From the NCBI GenBank assembly GCA_963708775.1, contig CAVPTI010000021.1, positions 1 to 64,000 of the forward strand: DNA of 64,000 nucleotides, in the 5' to 3' direction. Below the pieces are notes generated by a model. The model saw only the letters and a list, made by a program, of their open reading frames with translations, was not told the origin of the DNA and searched no databases. Shown one piece after another: positions 54,977-63,809 of this stretch (position 1 is the stretch's first letter; each line of letters starts with the position of its first letter). The position numbers and the translations under genes are program-made. Source of the DNA: JAGVSR01 sp963708775 (GTDB lineage: Bacteria > Pseudomonadota > Alphaproteobacteria > Rhizobiales > Hyphomicrobiaceae).

Positions 54977-56254
54977 TCAACTCGCCAGTCGCTCACCGAC
55001 TGTATCATCGGATGGCAACTCAGCTGAATATCGCGCTTCGCAGGTGCGTTCTCTTTGTTCAAGCATGGCTTCCGTCTCCGCGATGTAATCGCGTGTGATG
55101 GGGAGAGCCGCAAGGTGTTTGGCAAGTTGGATTTGGAACACGACGAGATTGCCAAACCGGAAGGCGCTCTCGCAGCATGCAAGATAGAACTCCCACATAC
55201 GGCAGAAGCGTTCGTCATAGAGCGTGCGGGCGACATCGCGTTTTTCAAGAAAGCGTTCGCGCCAAGCCTTAAGCGTTTCGGCATAGTGGATGCGCAAAAT
55301 CTCGATGTCGGTTACGATCAGGCCTGCGCGTTCTATGGCCGGCATAATGTCGGAGAGTGCGGGAACATAACCGCCGGGGAAGATGTATTTTGCCATCCAG
55401 GGATTGGTAGGACCCGGCTTGTCGGTCCGGCCAATCGTATGCAGGAGCATGACGCCGTCGTGTTCGAGGCGTTCGGCGGCGGTTTTAAAGTAGGTGCCGT
55501 AATATGGCAGACCGACGTGTTCGAACATGCCAACGGATACGATGCGGTCGAACCGGCCGGTGACATCGCGGTAATCCTGCAGGCGGAAGCTGACGTTCGT
55601 CGACGCTCCGGCTCGTTCACCCGCAATTTTCAATTGCTCTTGCGATAGCGTGACGCCGATGATGCGCGCGTTGCAAAATTGTTCCAGATAAAGCGCCAGT
55701 CCGCCCCAGCCGGAGCCAATATCGAGAACCCGGCTTGCGGGTTTCAGCCAAAGTTTCGCTGCGATATGGCGCTTTTTTGCCTGCTGCGCCGCTTCGAGAC
55801 TCTGATTGGGATATTCGAAATAGGCGCAGGAATATTGCCAGTCAGCATCAAGGAAGAGGCTGTAGAGTCGGCGGTCAAGATCATAGTGGCAGGCGACATT
55901 TCTCTTGGCTCGCCGCAGGCCGTTGACCTGGCTCAGATAGCGCGTGGCGTGTCGTATTGCGGCCCATGCCTTGGCTGGACCTGGCGGTTCCGCTTTTCCC
56001 AGATTGAGCCATGCGAGAGCCAGAAGGTCGTAGATGGATCCCTGCTCGACGGTCAGCCGCCCGTCCATGTAGAGATCCCTCAGGGCCGACGACGGATCCG
56101 TCATGAGTTGGACCGCCGCGCGTCGGTCATGAAGTCGAATGCAAATGGGATTGCCGGTGCCATCGCCGACTTGAAAGCTGCCACCGATGGTTTTGACAGT
56201 CACAGTCCCGGTATGAATGACACGTTTGAAAAACGCACGGAGCACCATGGTCAT
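54977..56254 (-). CDS. cfa: cyclopropane-fatty-acyl-phospholipid synthase family protein
   Basis: A 425-residue SAM-dependent enzyme that methylenates unsaturated acyl chains of membrane phospholipids. It has an N-terminal lipid-binding domain, the core motif NVACHYDLDRRLYSLFLDAD, the SAM site RVLDIGSGWGGLALYLEQF, VTLSQEQLKIAGERAG and the family segment IVSVGMFEHVGLPYYGTYFK with its conserved Glu and His. The downstream ending IFPGGYVPALSDIMPAIERA is also typical. ATG 56254 has AGAGGAGG; the frame is open 20 codons upstream. It is convergent with the large exported protein, 9 bases apart. Confidence 0.88.
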   Translation of the reverse strand: MTMVLRAFFKRVIHTGTVTVKTIGGSFQVGDGTGNPICIRLHDRRAAVQLMTDPSSALRDLYMDGRLTVEQGSIYDLLALAWLNLGKAEPPGPAKAWAAIRHATRYLSQVNGLRRAKRNVACHYDLDRRLYSLFLDADWQYSCAYFEYPNQSLEAAQQAKKRHIAAKLWLKPASRVLDIGSGWGGLALYLEQFCNARIIGVTLSQEQLKIAGERAGASTNVSFRLQDYRDVTGRFDRIVSVGMFEHVGLPYYGTYFKTAAERLEHDGVMLLHTIGRTDKPGPTNPWMAKYIFPGGYVPALSDIMPAIERAGLIVTDIEILRIHYAETLKAWRERFLEKRDVARTLYDERFCRMWEFYLACCESAFRFGNLVVFQIQLAKHLAALPITRDYIAETEAMLEQRERTCEARYSAELPSDDTVGERLAS

Positions 56255-56443
56255 TGGCGCCTCCTCTAGCCTCGAGAGCAGCCGATAAACGCGGGCGCTG
56301 TCGATTTGTTGCAATAATGTGCGAGGCTATGCTCAGCCGGTGTGAAACCATATTTCCATATTCAGCACGCGACATGCTTTTGCATTGGTTAATCACACTG
56401 TATCCGTTGTTTCCGGCATTCCTGCGGGAGGGTATTGATCTTG

Positions 56444-56866
56444 ATGTTTATGAGTTGCGACGCGCCGTCCAACGGCGCGCAGCAGGGTGCCGTGCCCCGT
56501 GGCCATCGCGACCTGCGCGGGAAAATTGTCCTGGTGGTGGAGGACGAATTCATGATTGCCATGGATTACGCAATGTACCTTGAAGCCATGGGCGCCACGG
56601 TCATTGGACCGGTATCGAGCGTGCCGCAGGCTTTGGCTATGTTGCGTGAGCAGCGGATCGACGCGGCGGTGCTCGACATCGATTTGCAAGGAACCAAAGC
56701 ATTCATGGTGGCGGACGCACTCATGGAGCGCCGCATCGGCTTTGTTTTCGCGTCGGGATACGACGACATCATGATCCCTGAGCGTTTTTCGGGGGTCATT
56801 CGGTGCGGAAAGCCAGCAAAGGCTGCCGACGTGGCCGATGCGTTGGGTCGCGTTTGTGCCGAATGA
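56444..56866 (+). CDS. single-domain response regulator (receiver)
   Basis: A 140-residue protein consisting of a receiver domain: VLVVEDEFMIAMDYAMYLEA (acidic pocket), the phosphorylated Asp in IDAAVLDIDLQGTKAFMVAD, and the conserved Lys in GVIRCGKPAKAADVADAL. No output domain. It resembles receivers that act with HWE kinases in Hyphomicrobiales (an orphan HWE kinase is at 36 kb). ATG 56444 is preceded by GGGAGGG; a TTG at 56435 is also in frame. Confidence 0.75.
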   Translation: MFMSCDAPSNGAQQGAVPRGHRDLRGKIVLVVEDEFMIAMDYAMYLEAMGATVIGPVSSVPQALAMLREQRIDAAVLDIDLQGTKAFMVADALMERRIGFVFASGYDDIMIPERFSGVIRCGKPAKAADVADALGRVCAE

Positions 56867-57008
56867 GGGCAGGGGGGACCCGTAGGCGCGCAGGATCATC
56901 AATTCGAGGGCTAATGCAGTCGAGCGGGGATTGAGCCGCGACGGCCTTGCATCTCAGGGGAAATGCCGCCGTATAAGGGTGAAAGACACCACCCATCGGG
57001 ACACAGGC

Positions 57009-57650
57009 ATGGCCAACACCAATTCCCATACGACGGACGAGGCGACGCGGGTCCGCGCGATGCCCGGGTTCTACAACAATCTCGATGGATCTTTGGCGCA
57101 TGCTTGGGCGATGATCGGGCGCGGGGTGGCCGACCGGCGCAGCGCGTTCCACACGCCCGTGGTGGCAACGGTTGACGAAACGGGAGCCCCTAGCCAGCGG
57201 GTCATGGTCTTGCGCGCAGCTGATGGTGCGGCGCGGACATTGCGGTTGCACACGGACCTGCGTTCGGAAAAGTTGATGCACATTGGGGAGCAGCCGCGCG
57301 TGTCGCTGGCGTTTTACGATGCGAGTGCGAAGCTGCAATTGAGGCTGGGCGCGCAGGCCCACATTCATGTCCAGGACGGCGTCGCGGACCAAGCCTGGCT
57401 TAATTCGCGGCCGCAAAGCCGGCTCTGCTATGAGCAAGCCGTCGCGCCCGGGGCGCCGGTGGCGGCTCCCTTGCCGGAGCTCCCCGCTAACGCGCGCGTT
57501 GCATTAGCAGATGATGGCAGACCGAACTTCGCTGTACTGATCATGGTCGTAGACACCATCGAATGGCTGTACCTTGCGGTCGAAGGACATCGCCGGGCGC
57601 GGTGGCTCTGGAAGGACGAGCGGTGGCAGGGAACGTGGCTCGCACCGTAA
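57009..57650 (+). CDS. pyridoxamine 5'-phosphate oxidase-like flavoprotein
   Basis: A 213-residue protein of the split-barrel FMN-binding fold. It has AWAMIGRGVADRRSAFHTPV (family start), ATVDETGAPSQRVMVLRAAD (FMN-phosphate contact strand), RLHTDLRSEKLMHIGEQPRV and a C-terminal HRRARWLWKDERWQGTWLAP. The plan is that of PdxH-type oxidases but shorter at the active-site C-terminus, so the substrate is uncertain. The open frame extends 26 codons upstream without similarity; ATG 57009 is preferred. Likely same direction as the pentapeptide genes that follow after 45 bases. Confidence 0.75.
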   Translation: MANTNSHTTDEATRVRAMPGFYNNLDGSLAHAWAMIGRGVADRRSAFHTPVVATVDETGAPSQRVMVLRAADGAARTLRLHTDLRSEKLMHIGEQPRVSLAFYDASAKLQLRLGAQAHIHVQDGVADQAWLNSRPQSRLCYEQAVAPGAPVAAPLPELPANARVALADDGRPNFAVLIMVVDTIEWLYLAVEGHRRARWLWKDERWQGTWLAP

Positions 57651-57695
57651 CCAGACGGACCTATCCGATTACGAGTTCAGACAAGGACGCATTTA

Positions 57696-58484
57696 ATGAG
57701 AAAGATTGTTTTCGCGCTCGTTTCAGTGGTGATCGCCGGGATCGCTCCTGCTGCCGCGCAGGACATGTTGGACATGGTGGATCTGACTTCAGATCAGTTC
57801 ACGAAGGCGGAGATGAGCCGTGCCGATATCGAGGCCGGGCTGGCGAAGCTGGCAGACGGGCAGAAGCTCGATCTGACAGGTAAGGCTCTCAATGGCCTCG
57901 ATTTGTCGGGAATTGACCTGAGGAGAACCGTGCTGCAATCGGCGCGGTTGATGAAGGTGAACCTGAAGGGCGCCAATCTGGAAGGTGTCAATCTCGACAG
58001 CATCTGGTCACTGAATTCCGATCTGACGGGGGCTAACTTGAAGGACGCCAGCATGTTCGGCGCGCAATTTGTCGGGTCCAAGCTCGACGGCGCCGACCTA
58101 TCGGGTGCTCGCGTGGCGGGCGATTTCTCCAAAGCGAGCATGACTGGCGTGAAGCTCGATGGTGCCGATCTCTCAGCGGATGAAAAGAACCAGTCGATGG
58201 GGCTGATGCGCGGGACGTTTCGGTCAACCAACCTTGAAGGCGCATCCCTGAAGGGCGCAAATCTCAACCGTGCGATGCTGGAGTTTGCCTCGCTAAAAAA
58301 TGCCGATCTGTCGGGCGTTTCGTTGAAGGAGAGCGAAATCGCCGGCGCTGATCTCACCGGCGCTAACGTGGCCGGTGCCGACTTCACGGGTGCGGATGTG
58401 AATTCGGCGCGGATTGGCGCGATGTCCGGCGCAGCTAAAAATCTCGACAAGGCCAAGAACCTCGACAAGGCCTACCGGAATTGA
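57696..58484 (+). CDS. exported pentapeptide-repeat protein
   Basis: A 262-residue protein with a signal peptide (IVFALVSVVIAGIAPAAAQD). From about residue 55 to 250 it is built of A(D/N)LxG-type repeats (KVNLKGANLEGVNLDSIWSL, NSDLTGANLKDASMFGAQFV), which fold into a square beta-helix. A break in the repeats near residue 165 (DEKNQSMGLMRGTF) is shared with the next gene. It ends with LDKAKNLDKAYRN. Periplasmic; such helices often serve as scaffolds or decoys. It is paralogous to the gene that follows. Confidence 0.78.
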   Translation: MRKIVFALVSVVIAGIAPAAAQDMLDMVDLTSDQFTKAEMSRADIEAGLAKLADGQKLDLTGKALNGLDLSGIDLRRTVLQSARLMKVNLKGANLEGVNLDSIWSLNSDLTGANLKDASMFGAQFVGSKLDGADLSGARVAGDFSKASMTGVKLDGADLSADEKNQSMGLMRGTFRSTNLEGASLKGANLNRAMLEFASLKNADLSGVSLKESEIAGADLTGANVAGADFTGADVNSARIGAMSGAAKNLDKAKNLDKAYRN

Positions 58485-58609
58485 TTTCCGCCTCGAGGAA
58501 TTCGCCTGATCGGGGCGATCAGAAAAGGTGAAGTTCAACGTCGGGGAAGGCGTATCGGATGTTCGGGCTCCATGATAGGCAAGCGGCAAGTCGCTCATGG
58601 AGTGCCCAC

Positions 58610-59404
58610 ATGCCTTTCCGCCGTCTTGCCGTCGCCGTCCTTCTTATGTTCGTTGCGATCCCGGTGACCAGCGCCCAGGACCCTTTCCAAGGCCTTGATC
58701 TCACGTCCGACGCATTCACCAAATCGGAAATGACGCGTGAGGAGGTTCTTGCAATCGTCGCTAAGGGTACGCCTGAGACGCCAGCGGATCTGTCGGGAAA
58801 GTCGCTCAACGGAATTGATCTATCGGGTGCGGATCTGCACGGTGTCATTTTCCGAGCGGCGCGTCTCAACAAGGCGAATTTGAAGGGTGCAAATCTTTCT
58901 GGTGCTGCGCTCGATGCCGTCTGGGCCATGGACGCCGAGTTCGCGGATGCGACGTTCGCCAGTGCGAGCATCATCGGTGCGCAGTTCATCAGAGCGAAAA
59001 TGGACGGGGCTGATTTCACGAACGCGAAGGTGAAGTCGAACTTTGCGCAGGCGAGTCTCGTGAAAGCGCGTTTCGACGGGGCGGACCTGTCGCCGGGAAA
59101 GAAGAATCAGCGAGCGATGGTGAAGCGGGGATTTGAGAGTGCGATCCTGGATGGGGCCTCGTTTAAAAATGCGAACATGGTGGAAGTCGATCTTGAGTTT
59201 GCCTCGCTTCGCGACGCCGATTTGACGAATGCCGTGCTGGCGGGCGCCGATCTGGCAGGTGCGACGCTCGCCGGCGCCGATGTGACGGGCGCGGATTTCA
59301 ATGGGGCGAATGTCGAAAGTGCCAAGCTGAGCGGCATCAAGAACCTAGGTGCGGCAAAAGCCTTCGATACCGTTCGCAACTACGACAAGGCGTTCAAGAA
59401 CTAG
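58610..59404 (+). CDS. exported pentapeptide-repeat protein, tandem paralogue
   Basis: A 264-residue copy of the previous protein: signal (LAVAVLLMFVAIPVTSAQDP), the shared start DLTSDAFTKSEM, the same repeats (ADLHGVIFRAARLNKANLKG) and the same interruption (SPGKKNQRAMVKRGF), ending VRNYDKAFKN. ATG 58610 has GGAG upstream; an in-frame start at 58559 adds a non-signal tail. The two genes arose by tandem duplication and are separated by 125 bases. Function unknown. Confidence 0.78.
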   Translation: MPFRRLAVAVLLMFVAIPVTSAQDPFQGLDLTSDAFTKSEMTREEVLAIVAKGTPETPADLSGKSLNGIDLSGADLHGVIFRAARLNKANLKGANLSGAALDAVWAMDAEFADATFASASIIGAQFIRAKMDGADFTNAKVKSNFAQASLVKARFDGADLSPGKKNQRAMVKRGFESAILDGASFKNANMVEVDLEFASLRDADLTNAVLAGADLAGATLAGADVTGADFNGANVESAKLSGIKNLGAAKAFDTVRNYDKAFKN

Positions 59405-59410
59405 CCTACG

Positions 59411-60838
59411 CTACAACGGCACTGAAATGATCGCACGAAGGCCGCCCATGGAGCTTTCGCCCAAAGTGACCGTTCCACCGTGGCTCTTGGCGATGTCACG
59501 GGCAATGGCGAGGCCAAGTCCGGAATTGGCGCTGTCCTGGTTGCGGGATTTATCGATCCGGTAGAACGGCCGGAAAACATTCTCGCGTTCGGATGCGGGG
59601 ATTCCCGGCCCGTTGTCGTCGATCTCGACGCGGAGCCAGTTTCCTTCGGTGGCGGCTCGGATGATGATCTTATCGCCGTACCGCACAGCATTCGATACGA
59701 GGTTGGTGACGGCGCGCTTGAAAGCATTGCGTTTCAAGGGGAGCACGAGGTCCTGCTTGCTGCGGCGCAGTTTCAGATCGATCGGCGTGCCGTAGGATTG
59801 TGATTCCTCGTGCACCTCTTCCAGCAGCGTGCGCAAGTTCGTGGGCTTGGCTTCCTCGCCTCCGTCGCCCCGCGCGAAGGCGAGGTAGTCTTCAAGCATA
59901 TGCTGCATTTCGTTCACGTCGCTGCGCAAAGACCGCGTCTCTGCCGTATCGGGGAGAAATGCGAGTTCCAGCTTGAAGCGCGTGAGAATGGTGCGCAGAT
60001 CGTGGCTGACGCCGGCAAGCATGGTGGTGCGCTGCTCGACATGTTGGGTGATGCGATCGCGCATCTCGATGAAGGATTGCGAAGCCTGGCGAACCTCGCG
60101 CGCACCGCGGGGGCGAAAGTCGTCGGGAAACGGCCGACCTTTGCCGAATGCATCGGCGGCGTCTGCAAGTTTCAAGATGGGGCGGATCTGGTTGCGCAGG
60201 AAAAGGATTGCGACCGTCAAAAGGATGATGGAGGTGCCGATCATCCAGAGCAGAAAGATATGGGAATTGGACGCGTAAGTCTGCGTGCGGGTCGCGATGA
60301 AGCGCAGGATGGCGTCGTCGTGCTTGACGCGGATCTCCACGAGGCGCGCTTCGCCCAAGGTATCGATCCAGAAAGGCCGCTGCACGTTTCGCGAGATTTC
60401 CTTGGACAGTGCGCGGTCGAGGAGATTGAAGAATGGCTTGGGGGCAGGTGCCGGCAGATCGCCCGCCGGTAGGATCTGCATGGTGAGATTGAGCTTGTCG
60501 CGGGCAAGTTCGATCAAGCGCGTGTTGGCTGTGGCGTCCTTGCTGGTGTCATAGAGTTCGATGAGCACGGCGATGTTGCGGGCGGTGGCCTCTGACAGGC
60601 GCCGCGTGACGGATTGCCAGTGGCGTTCCATGAAGACGAACGCGATGACGCCCTCGAGCACGACGATCGGCGTGATGATGATGAGCAGAGCGCGCGCGAA
60701 GAGGCCCTTTGGCAACGCTTCGGCCAACCAAGCCGTAGCGGCTGCGTGAAAGTTCGTCAGCGCTTCGCGGGCGGATGTGAGCCGCGACTTGATCTTATCG
60801 ACTGGCGCATCGAAGCGGGCGACCATGAAAGGGCTCAC
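59411..60838 (-). CDS. sensor histidine kinase (EnvZ-like), PetR-linked
   Basis: A 475-residue membrane kinase. The first helix is ALLIIITPIVVLEGVIAFVF, a periplasmic domain spans residues about 75-195, and the second helix is IFLLWMIGTSIILLTVAILF. HAMP follows, then the H box TMLAGVSHDLRTILTRFKLE, N box RAVTNLVSNAVRYGDKI, G1 EIDDNGPGIPASERE and G2 SGLGLAIARDIAKSHGG. The GTG start lies 2 bases after the response-regulator stop, so it is the second gene of that operon. The set resembles osmolarity-type EnvZ kinases of Hyphomicrobiales. Confidence 0.85.
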   Translation of the reverse strand: MSPFMVARFDAPVDKIKSRLTSAREALTNFHAAATAWLAEALPKGLFARALLIIITPIVVLEGVIAFVFMERHWQSVTRRLSEATARNIAVLIELYDTSKDATANTRLIELARDKLNLTMQILPAGDLPAPAPKPFFNLLDRALSKEISRNVQRPFWIDTLGEARLVEIRVKHDDAILRFIATRTQTYASNSHIFLLWMIGTSIILLTVAILFLRNQIRPILKLADAADAFGKGRPFPDDFRPRGAREVRQASQSFIEMRDRITQHVEQRTTMLAGVSHDLRTILTRFKLELAFLPDTAETRSLRSDVNEMQHMLEDYLAFARGDGGEEAKPTNLRTLLEEVHEESQSYGTPIDLKLRRSKQDLVLPLKRNAFKRAVTNLVSNAVRYGDKIIIRAATEGNWLRVEIDDNGPGIPASERENVFRPFYRIDKSRNQDSANSGLGLAIARDIAKSHGGTVTLGESSMGGLRAIISVPL

Positions 60839-60840
60839 TC

Positions 60841-61557
60841 TTAATCGGTGTAGAGGATGTAGCCCTTGCCGCGCACCGTCTGCAGATAAATCGGATTGGA
60901 CGGGTCGCTCTCAATTTTGCGGCGGAGCCGGTTGATCTGTACGTCAATCGCGCGTTCGCTGCCGGTGCTGTCGTCGTTGGACAATTCGTGGCGGGGTATC
61001 GGCAAGCCGCGGCGCTGGGCGAACTGGCGCAGCAGATCGCGTTCGCGCTCGGTGAGTTTGATCGCCTCGTCGTCGCGCTTCAGTTCACCGCGCGAGATGA
61101 TGAACGTGAACGGGCCCATGCGCACTTCATCGACCGGAGCGTGGGGTCCGGGTTGACCACGGCGTAAGATATTGCGGAGCCGGAGCAGCAATTCTCGGGG
61201 CTCGAAGGGCTTGGTGACATAGTCGTCGACCCCGATCTCAAGCCCTTCAATGCGATTTTCGGTGTCGGCCCGGGCCGTCAGCAGGCAGACCGGCACCCGT
61301 GTCGTCGCTTTGAGATGCTGCGCGAGGGAGAGGCCGCTTTCGCCGGGCATCATGACGTCGAGGAGGATGAGATCAAAGGCTAGACCGCGCATGGCGGCGC
61401 GTGCCGTCGCAGCATCAGCAGAAATTGTGACGCGAAAGCCGTTTTCGAAAAGGTAGCGCCCTAGCAGGTCGCGGATCTTCTGGTCGTCGTCGACAACCAG
61501 AATGTGGGGAGCGTCATCGGGAAGCGGATCGGTTCGCCGGGCCAAATTCGTCGTCAT
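60841..61557 (-). CDS. OmpR-family response regulator (PetR-like)
   Basis: A 238-residue regulator with receiver (HILVVDDDQKIRDLLGRYL, Asp in LILLDVMMPGESGLSLAQHL, Lys in DDYVTKPFEPRELLLRLRNI) and winged-helix domain (KLTERERDLLRQFAQR, SERAIDVQINRLRRKIESDP). Position between a MarR regulator and a kinase, with ilvE divergent, matches the petP-petR region known from alphaproteobacteria. PetR was linked in Rhodobacter to cytochrome bc1 expression. The orthology is inferred from synteny. Confidence 0.87.
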   Translation of the reverse strand: MTTNLARRTDPLPDDAPHILVVDDDQKIRDLLGRYLFENGFRVTISADAATARAAMRGLAFDLILLDVMMPGESGLSLAQHLKATTRVPVCLLTARADTENRIEGLEIGVDDYVTKPFEPRELLLRLRNILRRGQPGPHAPVDEVRMGPFTFIISRGELKRDDEAIKLTERERDLLRQFAQRRGLPIPRHELSNDDSTGSERAIDVQINRLRRKIESDPSNPIYLQTVRGKGYILYTD

Positions 61558-61607
61558 GTGTTCGCCTCGCGTGGGGGCTCATCGCCTCGTCTGGGCTTCT
61601 TTGCGCG

Positions 61608-62189
61608 TCAGGTGCCAGCGGGATCGCCGCCGGGTGGTGGGCTGTCCGACCATCGGACAAGATTTGCTACCTGACCGCGTTCATGGGGCTCGATCATGGC
61701 GAGAAGAAAACGGCGCGTCACCTCGTCGGCCTCCGCGCCAGCCACCTGCAGAGCGCCGGCGATGCGGCGGACTTGGAGTTCAGTCAATTTATCGGTCAAA
61801 CGCACGCCTTTCGGGGTCAGGTGGAGGCGCCGTTCACGCAGGTCGGCGGGACCTGGGCGCTGCTCGATGAAGCCTTTCTCCCGCAGATCCTTGAGAACAC
61901 GGGCGAGGCTCTGCTTGGTAATCTTGAGGATGTCCAGCAGTTCGGCGACTTTCAGGCCGGGATTGCGATGGACGAAGTGCAAGACGCGATGGTGTGCGCG
62001 CCCGAAACCATAACGCTCCAAAACCGCGTCGGCATCGCCAGTGAAATTGCGATAAGCAAAATAGAACAACTCCATAAAACTGACGAGCGCCGGAGACACC
62101 GGCACGGCGGCGCTTTCCGCGGCAGGATCGGAGCCTGCGGAAGTCAACGCACGGCGCTGTCTGCACGTCTCGGCAGTTATGTCAGCCAT
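61608..62189 (-). CDS. MarR-family transcriptional regulator (PetP-like)
   Basis: A 193-residue winged-helix regulator. The dimer helix is FMELFYFAYRNFTGDADAVL and the DNA-binding part is AHHRVLHFVHRNPGLKVAEL, LDILKITKQSLARVLKDLRE and the wing EQRPGPADLRERRLHLTPKG. Tail LVRWSDSPPPGGDPAGT is disordered. It precedes the response regulator by 50 bases on the same strand and is divergent from ilvE, with 237 bases between that show no gene. Confidence 0.85.
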   Translation of the reverse strand: MADITAETCRQRRALTSAGSDPAAESAAVPVSPALVSFMELFYFAYRNFTGDADAVLERYGFGRAHHRVLHFVHRNPGLKVAELLDILKITKQSLARVLKDLREKGFIEQRPGPADLRERRLHLTPKGVRLTDKLTELQVRRIAGALQVAGAEADEVTRRFLLAMIEPHERGQVANLVRWSDSPPPGGDPAGT

Positions 62190-62425
62190 GTTGACTTATT
62201 TGCCGTCGATCGATAGACGTGGCAAGTCATTTCGCGACCCGATTGAAGACGACTTTGCGCGGTGGTCCGCGCGTGCGCGCTCCCCGCCGCGGACTGCTGT
62301 CCGTCACGGCGGGTCCAGGCCCGCCGCCCCTGCATGCGCTGCAGAGTTTGCTTTATCGTCGCGCTGATGCGCGTGGCGCCGTCCGCCGTAAGTCATGCGC
62401 CGCCCGATAACAAGGAACGGAATTT

Positions 62426-63322
62426 ATGGCCGATCTCGTCCCCTATCACGACCGCGACGGTTCCATTTGGTTCGACGGCAAGATGGTGCCGTGGCGTGAG
62501 GCACAGGTCCATGTGCTGACCCATGCGTTGCATTATGCAAGCGCGGTGTTCGAGGGTGAGCGGTCGTACGGAGGCGAAATCTTCAAGCTGCGCGAGCATA
62601 CCGAACGGCTCATCGAGAGCGGGCGGATGCTGGATTTTGAGATCCCATACTCCCCCGAGGAAATCGATCAGGCTTGCCGTGACACGCTCAAGGCCAACGG
62701 TCTCACGGACGGTTACATTCGACCGATCGCATGGCGGGGCAGCGAACAGATGGGCGTGTCGGCGCAGAAGAGCAAGATCCATCTCGCCGTTGCGGCGTGG
62801 AATTGGGGCTCGTACTTCGACATGAACGAGCGTCTGAAAGGTATTCGTATCGGCCTTGCGCACTATCGCCGTCCAGATCCGGCGACCATTCCATGCAAGG
62901 CGAAGGCGACCGGCCTCTATATGATCTGCACGATCGAGAAGCATCGCGCAGAGCGGGCGGGATATGCGGATGCGATGATGCTCGATTATCGCGGGCACGT
63001 GGCCGAATGCACGGGCGCCAACATGTTCTTCATCAAGGACGGCGAGATCCACACGCCGACTCCCGATTGCTTCTTGAACGGCATCACGCGGCAGACGGTC
63101 ATCGACCTGGCGCGGCGGCGGGGTATCAAGGTGATCGAACGCACCATCATGCCGGATGAGCTCAGCTCATTCTCGGAGGTTTTCATCACCGGTACAGCGG
63201 CGGAAATCACGCCGGTGCGCGAGATTGGGCCAAACAGCTATACACCCGGCCGATTTTGCGAACTGCTGCTGAACGATTATATGGCTGAAGTGCAGCCGAA
63301 ATCGCGGGCGGCTGCGGAGTAA
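62426..63322 (+). CDS. ilvE: branched-chain amino acid aminotransferase
   Basis: A 298-residue class IV PLP aminotransferase that interconverts Val, Leu and Ile with their keto acids. It starts DRDGSIWFDGKMVPWREAQV, with HVLTHALHYASAVFEGERSY, then the PLP-lysine region PCKAKATGLYMICTIEKHRA, followed by DAMMLDYRGHVAECTGANMF and FITGTAAEITPVREIG for the cofactor phosphate. Length and order match IlvE. Cytoplasmic, single gene, divergent from the MarR/PetR operon. Confidence 0.9.
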   Translation: MADLVPYHDRDGSIWFDGKMVPWREAQVHVLTHALHYASAVFEGERSYGGEIFKLREHTERLIESGRMLDFEIPYSPEEIDQACRDTLKANGLTDGYIRPIAWRGSEQMGVSAQKSKIHLAVAAWNWGSYFDMNERLKGIRIGLAHYRRPDPATIPCKAKATGLYMICTIEKHRAERAGYADAMMLDYRGHVAECTGANMFFIKDGEIHTPTPDCFLNGITRQTVIDLARRRGIKVIERTIMPDELSSFSEVFITGTAAEITPVREIGPNSYTPGRFCELLLNDYMAEVQPKSRAAAE

Positions 63323-63330
63323 GTCCAGGG

Positions 63331-63582
63331 TCAGTTGGATTTCGCGCTGAGCACGATAAAAAACGCGCCAAGGAAAGCCGCGATAGCGGAGCCCGCCAGC
63401 AGAAGCGCACTGAGATCCAGCGGGTAGCCGATCATCCCGGCCACTGCAGCGAAGAGAGCGATCCAGAAAATGGCTGGAACAAACGCTGTCAGCGCGAGAC
63501 CGGTCAAAAAATCAGACCGGGAGGACGATGCAATTGCTTTTGTGGCGGGAATACCCAGCGGCTGAGCAGTTGTCGTCTGCAT
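63331..63582 (-). CDS. small two-helix membrane protein
   Basis: An 83-residue protein with two transmembrane helices (FLTGLALTAFVPAIFWIALF and LLLAGSAIAAFLGAFFIVLS). ATG 63582 (MQTTTAQPLG) has GGAG upstream; the frame is open 25 codons more without a helix. It is convergent with ilvE, 8 bases apart. Family not recognised. Confidence 0.55.
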   Translation of the reverse strand: MQTTTAQPLGIPATKAIASSSRSDFLTGLALTAFVPAIFWIALFAAVAGMIGYPLDLSALLLAGSAIAAFLGAFFIVLSAKSN

Positions 63583-63809
63583 CGCTATCGCTCCGGAACA
63601 GCATCGATCGAGTACAAGTGTCGGGTCAACCCGTAAACGAAACGTTAACGAAGGCATTACGGAAAAATTAAGGAAACCTAAGAAATTTGACGAAGGCGTT
63701 TTCGTGCAACAGTCGATGTGCGAAAGGGTTTCGGTGTTTTTCTGATTATCGATAGGGGCTTGCGACGCGCCGGGGCGTCGCGCCCGAAGTCATAAAGGCA
63801 GGACAGACC

